This document shows, in pieces, positions 8,415 through 17,212 of a stretch of 64,000 nt of DNA; position 1 is the first letter of the stretch; every line of letters begins with the position of its first letter. Position numbers and translations under genes: made by a program. This stretch comes from Brevibacterium zhoupengii (GTDB lineage: Bacteria; Actinomycetota; Actinomycetes; Actinomycetales; Brevibacteriaceae). Location: positions 248,001 through 312,000 of the forward strand of contig NZ_CP088298.1 in assembly GCF_021117425.1 (NCBI RefSeq), read 5' to 3'. A model generated the notes under the pieces. The model saw only the letters and a program-made list of their open reading frames with translations, did not search any database and was not told where the DNA came from.

Positions 8415-8927
8415 TCAGCGCTGCTGGTCGAAGCCGCCCTGTTCCTGACCGCCCTGCTGGCCGCCGAAGTCGCCGCCGCCCTGCTGGCCGCCCTGATCTC
8501 CGCCTCCGAAGCCGCCGCCCTGCTGGTCGCCGCCACCCTGGCCGCCTTCGCTGCGCTCGTTGTCGCCGCCGCCGAAGCCGCCCTGTTCCTGGCCGCCCTG
8601 GGACTGCTGTCCGCCCTGGCTGCCTTCGTTGTCGCCACCGAAGCCACCCTGCTCGGACTGCTGGCCGCCACGCTCGTTGTCGCCGCCGCCGAATCCGCCG
8701 GACTCCTGGCCACCCTGCTGGCCACCTTCGCTGCGCTCGTTGTCGCCGCCGAAGCCGCCCTGCTGCTGGTCGTTGTCGCCGCCGAAGCCGCCCTGGTCGC
8801 CGCCCTGCTGCTGGTTACCCTGCTGCTGGCCACCCTGCTGTTCCTGGCCGCCACCGAAGCCGCCGCCCTGCTGCTCCTGGTCGCCGCCGCCGAAGTTCTC
8901 GTTGTCCTGTCCAAAGTTTTCCGACAT
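8415..8927 (-). CDS. Gly/Gln/Asp-rich low-complexity protein, probably disordered
   Basis: A 170-residue protein made almost wholly of G, Q, N, D, E, S and F, with repeated units such as GGFGGDNERSEGGQ and FGGGDQ. It has no hydrophobic segment, no signal and no Cys. Start ATG 8927 is supported by AAGGAG just upstream on the minus strand; the frame is open further, but that part is not repeat-like. Regular Phe-Gly-Gly spacing with charged Asn/Asp/Glu/Arg resembles condensate-forming or prion-like sequences, or stress-related hydrophilins; function is unknown to me. It stands alone. The opposite strand also has a long open frame (Ala/Leu-rich), which is an artefact of GCC-rich repeats. Confidence 0.6.
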   Translation of the reverse strand: MSENFGQDNENFGGGDQEQQGGGFGGGQEQQGGQQQGNQQQGGDQGGFGGDNDQQQGGFGGDNERSEGGQQGGQESGGFGGGDNERGGQQSEQGGFGGDNEGSQGGQQSQGGQEQGGFGGGDNERSEGGQGGGDQQGGGFGGGDQGGQQGGGDFGGQQGGQEQGGFDQQR

Positions 8928-9370
8928 GTTTAGCTCCTTGGTTGATGACATACGGCCGCGTCCTGCGGCTTGGTTGCCAGTCTTAAACATCAACAGTCCT
9001 GACACAAGAGGGAACAAGGAAAATTGCGTGAAATTGGCTCAAGTCTCAGAGGCTGTTCATTTCCTGCCGATCTTCACAGCAAGCTCTGAGAAAACAGTCG
9101 CGGTGAATGACGTTTCAACAAGATAGGGTCATCGCTTCCGCCTCCCGCCACCGACCCGACGGCGTCCAGACCTTCCGAAATGTCGCCGTTGATTGTGCTG
9201 ACCTGGCACTATTGCAGAGAGACAGAAACCCGCATCGACTAGTGCAGCAATAAGTGGTGCGGGAGAAACCGGCACCGGCCAGCAGGCAGGTCCGGGAACA
9301 GCCAGGTCCGAGCCCAGATCGCTTGGAGACCAGACTGGCCCGAGCCCGATCGACGAACAGGAGCATCGAC
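8928..9370. other. Divergent intergenic region, no gene seen
   Basis: Separates the Gly/Gln-rich gene from the CoA-transferase gene. It must hold both promoters, but I cannot single out convincing -35/-10 pairs. The CoA-transferase frame is open from 9254 without family resemblance in that part. No RNA structure was recognised. Confidence 0.4.
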
Positions 9371-10618
9371 ATGACAGCACGTCGTCTTCCACTGAGCGGT
9401 GTGCGAGTCCTCGAACTCGGCAACTACATCGCGGCGCCCACCACAGGGCGCATGCTTGCCGACTTCGGTGCGGAGGTCATCAAGATCGAGCGCCCCGAGA
9501 GCGGCGACGAACTCCGCAACTGGCGCCTCAAGCAGGGCACCACCTCGATGCTCTATCGCACCATCAACCGCAATAAGAAGTCCGTTGTCCTCGACCTCCG
9601 CTCGGAGGAAGGCAGAGCCTCGGCCCTTGAGCTCGTGCGCCGCAGTGATATCGTGCTGGAGAACTTCCGCCCCGGAACCATTGAGAAATGGGGTCTTGGG
9701 CCTGAGGTCCTCGAAGAGGCCAACCCCGACATCATCCTGGTTCGCATCTCCGCCTTCGGCCAGACCGGTCCCATGTCCGAACGTCCCGGTTTCGCCGCCG
9801 TCGCCGAAGGCTACTCCGGCTTCCGCGAGCTCGTCGGTGACCCCGACCGGCCCCCGGTGCGCGTGGGCATCTCGATCGGTGACTCCATCGCCGGCATGCA
9901 GGCCGCCTTCGGCGCCGTGATGATGCTCTTCGATCGTCAGCGCCAGAAGATCACCGGGGCCGCCGAGGCTGTCGTCGGCTCCGATCACAGCTTCGAAGGC
10001 CGGGGTTCCCTGGCTGATCGCACGGTCGACGTCGCGCTGAATGAGGCCATGTTCTCCGTCATGGAGTCCCTTGTCCCTGACTACTCCGCCTTCGGCGAGA
10101 CTCGCACGCGCACCGGCGGACGGATGGAGGGCATCGCCCCGTCGAACGGCTACCTCTGCGCCGGCGGAAAGTCCGTGGTCATCGCCGGCAACGGCGACGG
10201 AATCTACAAACGCCTGATGGATGCCGTTGACCGCCCGGACCTTGGTGAAGACCCCGACCTGCAGACCAATGCCGGACGGTGGGAGCGACGAGAGGAACTC
10301 GATGAGGCCATCGGAGCCTGGTGCGCGAAGCGCGATGTCGCCGAGGTGGTCGAGACTCTGGATGCCGCGGGCGTTCCCGCCGGGCCGATCTACACCGCCG
10401 AAGACCTCGTGGCCGATGAGCAGCTGGCAGCGCGCGGCATGATCCAGCACCTCGACGTCTCGACCGGCGAAGAGACGCTCAGTGATGTCGCTTTCCCGGG
10501 AATCACCCCGGTCATCGGCGGCTCATCGATCCCGATCGACCACCTCGGCCCGGATCTGGGCGAGCACACCGACGAAGTGCTCGAGCAGCTCGGCGGGAAA
10601 CTGCCCGAGCGCGACTGA
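9371..10618 (+). CDS. CaiB/BaiF (family III) CoA-transferase
   Basis: A 415-residue family III CoA-transferase, moving CoA between carboxylic acids through an Asp-anhydride. Family blocks: PLSGVRVLELGNYIAAPTTG at the start, LADFGAEVIKIERP, NRNKKSVVLDLRSEEG, ENFRPG, and the catalytic Asp in GISIGDSIAGMQ (about residue 171). The start ATG 9371 has AGGAGC at 9359; the open frame upstream lacks family similarity. It is 285 bases before an HMG-CoA-lyase-like gene and another CoA-transferase, so it may activate the same or a related acid (for example succinyl-CoA:dicarboxylate transfer). The donor and acceptor acids cannot be told from sequence. Confidence 0.85.
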   Translation: MTARRLPLSGVRVLELGNYIAAPTTGRMLADFGAEVIKIERPESGDELRNWRLKQGTTSMLYRTINRNKKSVVLDLRSEEGRASALELVRRSDIVLENFRPGTIEKWGLGPEVLEEANPDIILVRISAFGQTGPMSERPGFAAVAEGYSGFRELVGDPDRPPVRVGISIGDSIAGMQAAFGAVMMLFDRQRQKITGAAEAVVGSDHSFEGRGSLADRTVDVALNEAMFSVMESLVPDYSAFGETRTRTGGRMEGIAPSNGYLCAGGKSVVIAGNGDGIYKRLMDAVDRPDLGEDPDLQTNAGRWERREELDEAIGAWCAKRDVAEVVETLDAAGVPAGPIYTAEDLVADEQLAARGMIQHLDVSTGEETLSDVAFPGITPVIGGSSIPIDHLGPDLGEHTDEVLEQLGGKLPERD

Positions 10619-10902
10619 ACAGTCACGACAGTCTGCTGAGCAATCACGACAGTCGTGGTCGACGCCTCAGACCGGGACCAAATACGTGCCTCCGAACTGC
10701 CGAGAACATAAGTCCCATTAAACGGGAGTGACCGTCTTCACTTCACGTCCGCTTCTCACATAGCGAACAATTTCCGTCCGCGCTCACCACAGGGGGCCGA
10801 CGAAAGGCTATGTTGATGGCAGGCGGCAGCACGCAATGGTGCGTGAGGCCGATCTCTTCCCGCTGTCCGGGAATGAGGCAGGTCAAAGAAGGAGCTCTCA
10901 CC

Positions 10903-11823
10903 ATGGTTCGGCCCACATCGGTCACGATTCTCGACACAACGCTGCGCGACGGTCTCCAGATCGAGGACGCCATCGTTCCCACCGACGCCAAGGTCGCACT
11001 CGGCGAGCAGCTCATCGCCGCAGGACTCAAGGAGATCGAGGTCGGATCGTTCGTCAATCCGAAGAAGGTCCCACAGATGGCCGACACCGGAGAGGTCCTG
11101 CAGCGCCTCCAGGCCCACGAGGCCGAAGGCGTCGACTTCTTCACACTCGTCTTCAACCTCAAGGGCGCCCAGCGAGCCGTCGATGCCGGGGCGAAGAACA
11201 TCAAACTCGTCCTCTCCGCCTCCGAAGGTCACTCGCAGGCGAACTCCGACGCCCCGATCGCCCAGGCCACACAGCGTCTCCTCGAAGCTGCTGACTTCGC
11301 CCGTGACAACGGCGTGCGCTTCGACATCGCCACCGCGGTCAGCTTCATCTGCCCCTTCGACGGCATCACCGATGCCGACCACCTCGTCGAGGTCCTGCGT
11401 CCCTTCGTCGATGCCGGAGCACACGGGGTCGGGGTCGCAGACACCATCGGAAACGCCAACCCATCGCTGGTGGCCAGGAATACCTCGGCGGTCATCGAAG
11501 CCTTCCCGGGCAAACCGGTCAACCTGCACCTGCACGACACCTACAACTTCGGGATGGCCAACGTCATCGCCGCACTCGACCTCGGGATCTCGAACTTCGA
11601 CGCGGCCATGGGCGGCCTCGGCGGCTGCCCCTTCGCCCCGGGCGCGGCCGGAAACATCGGCACCGACGACCTCGTCCACCTCCTGCACCGCGAAGGCGTG
11701 AACACCGGCGTCGACGTCGAGGCACTCTCGGCAATCCGGGAGCCGTTGACCTCTGCCGTCGGCCACGAACTGACCTCCAGCCTCTCCGCGATCCCCGCCG
11801 TCCCGGCGGCCTACCATGCTTGA
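10903..11823 (+). CDS. Hydroxymethylglutaryl-CoA lyase-like enzyme
   Basis: A 306-residue enzyme of the DRE-TIM metallolyase family. DTTLRDGLQ (residues 11-19) carries the catalytic Arg and metal Asp; NLHLHDTYN gives the two metal His residues; GGLGGCPFAPGA near residue 236 is the flexible loop with the catalytic Cys typical of HMG-CoA lyase. HMG-CoA lyase splits HMG-CoA into acetyl-CoA and acetoacetate. Start ATG 10903 has GAAGGAG upstream. Its last 8 bases overlap the next CoA-transferase gene, and a tripartite tricarboxylate importer follows, so an imported HMG-like or branched dicarboxylate is the likely substrate rather than only leucine degradation. Citramalyl-CoA-type substrates remain possible. 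Confidence 0.83.
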   Translation: MVRPTSVTILDTTLRDGLQIEDAIVPTDAKVALGEQLIAAGLKEIEVGSFVNPKKVPQMADTGEVLQRLQAHEAEGVDFFTLVFNLKGAQRAVDAGAKNIKLVLSASEGHSQANSDAPIAQATQRLLEAADFARDNGVRFDIATAVSFICPFDGITDADHLVEVLRPFVDAGAHGVGVADTIGNANPSLVARNTSAVIEAFPGKPVNLHLHDTYNFGMANVIAALDLGISNFDAAMGGLGGCPFAPGAAGNIGTDDLVHLLHREGVNTGVDVEALSAIREPLTSAVGHELTSSLSAIPAVPAAYHA

Positions 11824-13069
11824 GCAGGGCGAATCCTCGACTGTGGGCGCGGAGGAGTTGCCGCTGGCGGGCATCCGCGTCATCGAGTTCTCCCACATGG
11901 TCATGGGACCCAGCTGCGGGATGATCCTTGCCGACCTCGGCGCCGAAGTGATCAAGGTCGAACCGCGCGGCGCCGGGGACAAGACCCGATACCTGCCCGG
12001 TTCGGGTTCGGGGCTCTTCCCCGCCTTCAACCGCAACAAGCAGTCCGTGCAACTCGATATCGCCGAGGCGGCCGACCGTGACGTCGCCCTGTCCCTCATC
12101 GATTCCGCCGATGTTCTCCTCGAGAACTTCCGAGTCGGGAAGATGGAATCCATGGGCTACGGCTACGAGGAACTCGCGCAGCGCAATCCGCGCCTCATCT
12201 ACTGCTCCCTCAAGGGATTCCTGTCCGGACCCTATGGTCAACGCACTGCCCTCGACGAGGTCGTGCAGATGCTCGGCGGCCTGGCGTATATGACCGGCCC
12301 ACCCGGACAGCCGCTTCGCGCCGGAGCCAGCGTCAACGACATCATGGGCGGCATGTTCGGCGTCATCGGCGTGCTCTCTGCACTGCGTGTGCGCGAACGT
12401 ACCGGAGAAGGGCAGGTCATCAATTCCGCCCTGTTCGAGAACAACGCCTTCCTCGTCGGCACGCACATGGCGCAGGCTCAGATCAGCGGGGAACCGCTGC
12501 GGCCGATGCCCACCCGCCGGGCCACCTGGGCCGTCTACGACATCTTCCGCGACAAGCACGATGACCAGATCTTCGTCGCCGCCGTCAGCGACGGGCAATG
12601 GCATGACCTCTGCGACGAGTTCGACTTAAGCCAGCTCGCCGGCGATCCCGAGCTCGAGACGAACCAGGGACGAGTCGACCAGCGCGATCGCATCCACCGC
12701 GAACTGCAGGCGGCACTGTCCCGACTCGACCTCGCCGAGATCGAGGAGAAGTGCACCCGCCGCGGACTGCCGGTCGCCCCGGTCAACACCCCGGCCGACC
12801 TCACCACCGACGCCCACCTCGTCGCCTCCGGGGCCCTGGCCAGCACCGGCCTGCCCAGCGGCGACCAGGTCGACGTGCCGCTGCTGCCGCTGACCTTCGG
12901 CGGCCGTCGACTCGGACTGCGCAGCGATGTACCCACACCCGGCGAGCACAACAACCGCTACCGCGACGGACCAGCTGACACCTCGGCGACGGACGCCGGC
13001 CTCGAGTCGGATCCGAGAGACGAACCCGTCGACGCCGAAGTCGGCGAATCGAAGACACAGTCTCAGTAA
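11816..13069 (+). CDS. CaiB/BaiF (family III) CoA-transferase
   Basis: A 417-residue second family III CoA-transferase. Conserved parts are LAGIRVIEFSHMVMGPSCG, LADLGAEVIKVEP, NRNKQSVQLDIAEA, ENFRVGKM and the catalytic Asp in GASVNDIMGGMFG. It overlaps the lyase gene by 8 bases, so the two are translationally coupled and very probably work in one pathway: this enzyme makes the CoA thioester, the lyase cleaves it. The last 40 residues are Asp/Thr/Glu-rich and look disordered. It differs clearly from the transferase at 9371, so this is not a recent tandem copy. Confidence 0.86.
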   Translation: MLEQGESSTVGAEELPLAGIRVIEFSHMVMGPSCGMILADLGAEVIKVEPRGAGDKTRYLPGSGSGLFPAFNRNKQSVQLDIAEAADRDVALSLIDSADVLLENFRVGKMESMGYGYEELAQRNPRLIYCSLKGFLSGPYGQRTALDEVVQMLGGLAYMTGPPGQPLRAGASVNDIMGGMFGVIGVLSALRVRERTGEGQVINSALFENNAFLVGTHMAQAQISGEPLRPMPTRRATWAVYDIFRDKHDDQIFVAAVSDGQWHDLCDEFDLSQLAGDPELETNQGRVDQRDRIHRELQAALSRLDLAEIEEKCTRRGLPVAPVNTPADLTTDAHLVASGALASTGLPSGDQVDVPLLPLTFGGRRLGLRSDVPTPGEHNNRYRDGPADTSATDAGLESDPRDEPVDAEVGESKTQSQ

Positions 13070-13172
13070 CACCCCGGTGCCCGGGCTCGCCCCAGGCCTC
13101 AGCAGCACTCCCGCTGTCACCAGCACAGTCATTCCACCACAGCAGATATCAGTTGCATTCGAAGGAGAAGCA

Positions 13173-14234
13173 ATGCGGTCAACGGCGATCACAGGACAAG
13201 GACGGGCCACCTCGGCGAGGCAGAAGGGGAGAGCATTGAAACCGGCTTTCAAAGTCGGTGCGGTGCTTGCCTCGCTGGCGCTCGTGGCCACGGGATGCGG
13301 GAACAAGGCTCAGCCTCCGGGGGAGGGCAGCGACTACCCGAAGGGCCCGGTCACGGTCAACGTCCCGTCGGAACCCGGCTCCGGTTGGGACACCACCGCG
13401 CGTGCCCTCGTCGAAGCCCTGCAGAAGGAAGAGATCGTCTCCACCCCGTTGCCGGTCCAGAACAAGCCCGGCGGCACGGGCTGCACCTGGATGACATCGA
13501 TGATGCAGCAGGAGAAGGGCAAGGACGACCAGATCGCGATCACCTCTCTGGCCAGCCAGACGATGAAGGCTCGCGGACTCTGCGAATTCGGTCCCGAGGA
13601 CACCACCCTCATCGCTACGATGTACGTCGAGGACTTCATGGTCGTCACACCCGACAAGGGCGACATCAAATCGGTCGAAGACCTGGTCAAGGCGCTGAAG
13701 AAGGACCCGCAGAAGGTCACTGTGGCCGCCTCAGGCGATGACACGTTGCCCTTCGCACTCTTCGCCAAGGAAGCCGGAGTCGACCCGGCCGACATCAACT
13801 TCGTCAACTACGAAGGCGGCGGCGAGCAGACCACCGCCATGCTCAACGGAGATGCGAAGGTCGCCATCGCCGGGCTGAGCGAATTCCGCTCGGTACTGGA
13901 ATCCGGTGACATCAAACCGCTCGTGACCTTCGCCAAGAAACCGCTGCAGGCCCCGTACGACTCGGTTCCCACCGCAGCGGATGCCGGCTATGACGTGACC
14001 CTGGGCAACTGGCGTGGAGTCTACGGACCGGCCGAAATGCCACAGGATGCCGTCGACTATTGGGCCAAGACCCTCGAAGAGGTCAGCGAGACGAAGACCT
14101 GGAAGGACACCCTGGAGAAGAACCAGTGGGCTCCGGAGTTCCTCACCGGCGACGAGGCCAAGAAGTACGCCGAAGACGCTGCAGCCACCGTTGAGGAGGG
14201 CGTCAAAGAGACCGATCTGGGCAACAGCAAATGA
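13173..14234 (+). CDS. tctC: Tripartite tricarboxylate transporter substrate-binding lipoprotein (TctC)
   Basis: A 353-residue extracytoplasmic binding protein of the TctC/Bug family. The N-terminus has a basic stretch, a hydrophobic core and lipobox LALVATGC (Cys 42), so it is a membrane-anchored lipoprotein. The mature part shows PKGPVTVNVPSEPGSGWD, the loop that grips the substrate carboxylate, and PGGTGCTW. RBS GAAGGAG at 13161 sets the start. It overlaps tctB by 4 bases and follows the CoA-transferase by about 100 bases. Known members bind citrate, glutamate, malate and aromatic acids; here the partner enzymes suggest a carboxylate that is CoA-activated and then cleaved. Confidence 0.88.
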   Translation: MRSTAITGQGRATSARQKGRALKPAFKVGAVLASLALVATGCGNKAQPPGEGSDYPKGPVTVNVPSEPGSGWDTTARALVEALQKEEIVSTPLPVQNKPGGTGCTWMTSMMQQEKGKDDQIAITSLASQTMKARGLCEFGPEDTTLIATMYVEDFMVVTPDKGDIKSVEDLVKALKKDPQKVTVAASGDDTLPFALFAKEAGVDPADINFVNYEGGGEQTTAMLNGDAKVAIAGLSEFRSVLESGDIKPLVTFAKKPLQAPYDSVPTAADAGYDVTLGNWRGVYGPAEMPQDAVDYWAKTLEEVSETKTWKDTLEKNQWAPEFLTGDEAKKYAEDAAATVEEGVKETDLGNSK

Positions 14235-14833
14235 GAACGCTGACTCCGGCGCTGAGGGGTGATGTCATCACCGGCATCGCCGTCACTCTCGTCGGCGCGG
14301 TCTACTACATCGCGACGTTCTGGGTCCAGGAGACGAAGAACATCGTCACCCCGCGGACCTTCCCCGCGATCGTGGGCATTGCGCTCATCGTGCTCGGCCT
14401 CTTCCTCATCGGTCAAGCCGTGTACCGGAGCCGGAAACTCGCCGAGGTGGTCCCCGCTGGGGCCGCCTCGGCGAGTGGCGGTGCCGAGGCTGAGGTGGCC
14501 GCCAGCGGTGCGTCGGATGGCGTTGAGGGGGTCAGCGGTGCGACGGATGGCGTTGTGGAAGACGAGCCCGCGGGGGTCGTTCTCGAAGCTCCCGAGGAAC
14601 CGAAGTCGAAGCAGGTCGTGCTGCAGTTCGCCCTCTTCTTCATCTACCTCGGAATCCTCATCCCGGTCGGCTTCCTGCTCTCCACAGCAGCCTTCCTGAT
14701 GACGATGACCAGCATCTATGCCCCGAACAGGTGGATTCGCAACCTCATATTCTCGGTGCTCTTCTCCGTCATCATCTACGTCGCGTTCGTCTACGGGCTG
14801 GCCGTGTACCTGCCCGTCGGAATCCTGGGCTAG
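14231..14833 (+). CDS. tctB: Tripartite tricarboxylate transporter small membrane subunit (TctB)
   Basis: A 200-residue membrane protein with two hydrophobic helices, a long loop, then two more helices, the TctB layout. ATG overlaps the tctC stop (ATGA). It is longer than the usual 140-160 residues because the loop (about residues 70-125) is a low-complexity Ala/Gly/Glu/Ser stretch built partly from a 30-base tandem repeat. TctB has no known catalytic role; it is needed with TctA for transport. Confidence 0.85.
   Translation: MRTLTPALRGDVITGIAVTLVGAVYYIATFWVQETKNIVTPRTFPAIVGIALIVLGLFLIGQAVYRSRKLAEVVPAGAASASGGAEAEVAASGASDGVEGVSGATDGVVEDEPAGVVLEAPEEPKSKQVVLQFALFFIYLGILIPVGFLLSTAAFLMTMTSIYAPNRWIRNLIFSVLFSVIIYVAFVYGLAVYLPVGILG
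14503..14555 (+). repeat. Two-copy 30-base tandem repeat inside tctB
   Basis: A 23-base unit (CAGCGGTGCGTCGGATGG followed by CGTTG) at 14503-14525 recurs at 14533-14555 with one mismatch. It encodes SGASDGV and SGATDGV in the loop of TctB and keeps frame, so it lengthens the loop without breaking the gene. Confidence 0.8.
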
Positions 14834-14842
14834 GGGCCGAGC

Positions 14843-16357
14843 ATGGACACACTCATCGATCTGGGCGGCGGCTTCGCCTCGGCGCTCGAACCCTTAAGCC
14901 TCGCCTTCGCCCTCCTCGGCGTCCTACTGGGCACCGTCGTCGGCGTGCTGCCGGGCATCGGCCCGATCTCCGCGATCGCAATCCTCATCCCGGTGTCCTT
15001 CGGGATGGAACCGGTGCACGGACTCATCCTGCTCTGCGGCATCTACTACGGGTCGATGTACGGCGGCTCGATCACCGCCACACTCATCAAAACCCCTGGT
15101 GAGATTGCCAGTGCGGTGACCGCCATCGAAGGCTACGAAATGGCTCGCCGAGGTCGGGGCAAGGCCGCGCTCGCGACCGCCGCGATCGGGTCCTTCCTCG
15201 CCGGCACCCTGGCGATCATCGGGCTGACGTTCCTGTCACCTGTGCTGGTGCAATTGGCGAATGTCTTCGGCTCCACCGAATACTTCCTGCTCATGGCCAC
15301 AGCACTCCTGTTGGCCTCGACGATGTCGTCGGGCTCGCGGGCGAAAGCCCTCATCTCGATCTTCATCGGACTGGCTGTCGGCCTCGTCGGTCTCGACTTC
15401 CAGACGGGCCTGCCGCGCCAGACCTTCGGCATGAGTCTGCTCTCCGACGGCATCGACTTCACGATCTTCGCCATGGCGCTCTTCGCGATCCCAGAGGCGA
15501 TCCGCAACCTCGCACTGGGACGCGGCGCCAAAGATGTGATCCAGAGCTTCGGGGACGACAAATGGATGTCGAAGCAGGACTGGCAGCGTTCGGCCATGCC
15601 CTGGGCCCGCGGCTCGGTGCTCGGCTTCATCATCGGCATCCTGCCCGGAGTCGGCCCGTCCCTGGCCTCGTTCATGTCCTACATCATGGAGAAACGGATT
15701 TCGAAGCGGAAGTCCGAATTCGGCCATGGCGCCATCGAAGGCGTCGCCGGACCCGAGGCCGCGAACAACGCCGGAGTCGGCGGTGCCATGATTCCGCTCT
15801 TCAGTCTGGGCATTCCGGGATCGGCGACCACGGCCCTGCTGCTCTTCGTCTTCACCATGTACGGGCTGCAGCCGGGACCACTGATCTTCCGCGACGAGTC
15901 GGGTCTGATCTGGACGATCATTGCCAGCATGTACATCGGCAACGTAGCCCTGATCATCCTCAACCTGCCGCTCGTCGGTGTCTTCGTCAAGCTGTTGAAG
16001 ATGCCCAAGGAGATCCTATTCTCAGCGATTCTCGTGCTCGTGGCCATCGGCGCCTATGCGATCGAGTTCAGCCTCTTCGGACTCATGCTCCTCGGCATCT
16101 TCGGAGTCATCGGCTATCTCATGGACAAGGGCGGAATCCCGCTGGCACCGTCCATCCTGGCACTCGTTCTGGTGCCGCTGCTGGAAGACAACTTCCGGCG
16201 CATGCTCCAGATCTCGGGCGGATCGTTCATGCCGCTGCTGACTCGGCCCGTGTCGCTGTCGATCATCGTGCTCATGGTCCTGGGTATCGTCGGACCGATC
16301 ATCTTCCGCTGGTGGGTGCGTCGCCGCCAGCTGCTCGCCGATGTGAGTGTGGGATGA
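14843..16357 (+). CDS. tctA: Tripartite tricarboxylate transporter large permease (TctA)
   Basis: A 504-residue polytopic permease of the TctA family with about 11-12 hydrophobic segments. Family signatures are GTVVGVLPGIGPISAIAILIP near residue 32, YYGSMYGGSITATLIKTPGE near 70, the repeated version FIIGILPGVGPSLASFM in the second half, and GAMIPLFSLGIPGSATTALLL. These paired loops line the substrate path. It is 9 bases after tctB and its stop is 11 bases before the IclR start, so tctCBA and iclR form one operon. Transport is secondary, driven by cation gradient. Confidence 0.92.
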   Translation: MDTLIDLGGGFASALEPLSLAFALLGVLLGTVVGVLPGIGPISAIAILIPVSFGMEPVHGLILLCGIYYGSMYGGSITATLIKTPGEIASAVTAIEGYEMARRGRGKAALATAAIGSFLAGTLAIIGLTFLSPVLVQLANVFGSTEYFLLMATALLLASTMSSGSRAKALISIFIGLAVGLVGLDFQTGLPRQTFGMSLLSDGIDFTIFAMALFAIPEAIRNLALGRGAKDVIQSFGDDKWMSKQDWQRSAMPWARGSVLGFIIGILPGVGPSLASFMSYIMEKRISKRKSEFGHGAIEGVAGPEAANNAGVGGAMIPLFSLGIPGSATTALLLFVFTMYGLQPGPLIFRDESGLIWTIIASMYIGNVALIILNLPLVGVFVKLLKMPKEILFSAILVLVAIGAYAIEFSLFGLMLLGIFGVIGYLMDKGGIPLAPSILALVLVPLLEDNFRRMLQISGGSFMPLLTRPVSLSIIVLMVLGIVGPIIFRWWVRRRQLLADVSVG

Positions 16358-16368
16358 AGGAGAACCAT

Positions 16369-17121
16369 ATGACCGAAACGACTGACACCTCAGGCACTTC
16401 CGGTGCGTCTGCCGCGTCTGGTGGCACCACCTCGTCTGGCACCGCCTCGGCGAAGGAGATCGGCGTCATCGACCGCAGCGCCGCGATCCTCACCGCGCTG
16501 CAGGACACTCCGTTGACCGCTGCCGAGGTGTGCCGTCGGCTGGGGTATTCCAAGTCCACGACCTACCGCTTGCTGGCAGATCTGCGCACGCACCGTTTCA
16601 TCGTCCGCGACAATAACGGGCTGCTGCGCCTAGGGCCGTTCCCCGGCAGACGCAGCATCGCAACGACGAATTCCGTGCTCGAGCATCTGCGCACCCTGAC
16701 GAGTGAATCGGTGCAGCTGTGGGTTCGTGTCGGCGAGGACCGGGTGTGCGTGCGCAATGTTGAAGCCGACCACGAACTCCGCGTCTCCCGCAGCGTCGGC
16801 ACCGTCCTCCCGCTCGTCGACGGCGGATCTGGCGCGCTGGCACTGTGCGGGCCAGGCAACCCGCAGGAGTTCTACGCCACGAAACAGGCTCGGGTGAAGG
16901 GAACCGCCTCGGCGAGTGTGGCCTTCACCGTAGGGGGTGCCATCCTCGCGCTCTGCGTGTCCTACCCGCTGACCCGGGAGCCAGACAACGTCGCGGGAGC
17001 TTACCGAACCGTGCTGGGCCAGGCCGCGGTCGAGCTCAAGGCGCTGCTCGATGACAGCGAAGAGTTCGCAGTGCTCCGGGATATCGCGCGGTTGGCGCTA
17101 GGGGCACGTCGGTCTGAATGA
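16369..17121 (+). CDS. IclR family transcriptional regulator
   Basis: A 250-residue regulator with an N-terminal winged helix (VIDRSAAILTALQDTPLTAA; CRRLGYSKSTTYRLLADLR) and a short effector domain. RBS GAAGGAGA at 16355 overlaps the tctA stop and decides ATG 16369. The first 25 residues are Thr/Ser/Gly-rich. The ligand-binding half ends with the IclR pattern GGAILALCVSYPLTREP but is shortened, lacking much of the usual middle. As the last gene of the transporter operon it probably senses the imported acid or its CoA ester. Confidence 0.82.
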   Translation: MTETTDTSGTSGASAASGGTTSSGTASAKEIGVIDRSAAILTALQDTPLTAAEVCRRLGYSKSTTYRLLADLRTHRFIVRDNNGLLRLGPFPGRRSIATTNSVLEHLRTLTSESVQLWVRVGEDRVCVRNVEADHELRVSRSVGTVLPLVDGGSGALALCGPGNPQEFYATKQARVKGTASASVAFTVGGAILALCVSYPLTREPDNVAGAYRTVLGQAAVELKALLDDSEEFAVLRDIARLALGARRSE

Positions 17122-17212
17122 GGGGTGGTCCGGGCATGAGGTGCTGCTCGGCCCTTCGCCCATGTTCATGGACGCCTATGGCGAGTCCGGCGTCTGAGAC
17201 TGCGCGGCGTGA

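Noticed and set aside
8301..8933. A 210-codon Ala/Leu-rich plus-strand frame that looks like a membrane protein
   Set aside because: It is the antisense of the Gly/Gln-rich gene; GCC-rich repeats read as Ala/Leu on the other strand. It has no ribosome site and contains the terminator palindrome near its start.
9239..10450. A 403-codon minus-strand frame opposite the first CoA-transferase
   Set aside because: The plus strand encodes a full family III CoA-transferase with catalytic Asp; long antisense frames are expected at this GC.
10756..12604. Long minus-strand frames opposite the lyase and second CoA-transferase
   Set aside because: No family motif, Arg/Gly/Asp-rich translation typical of antisense of high-GC genes; plus-strand genes are complete.
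17122..17212. Possible terminator between iclR and the SRPBCC gene
   Set aside because: Only a 6-bp GACGCC/GGCGTC stem is seen, too weak to list as a feature.
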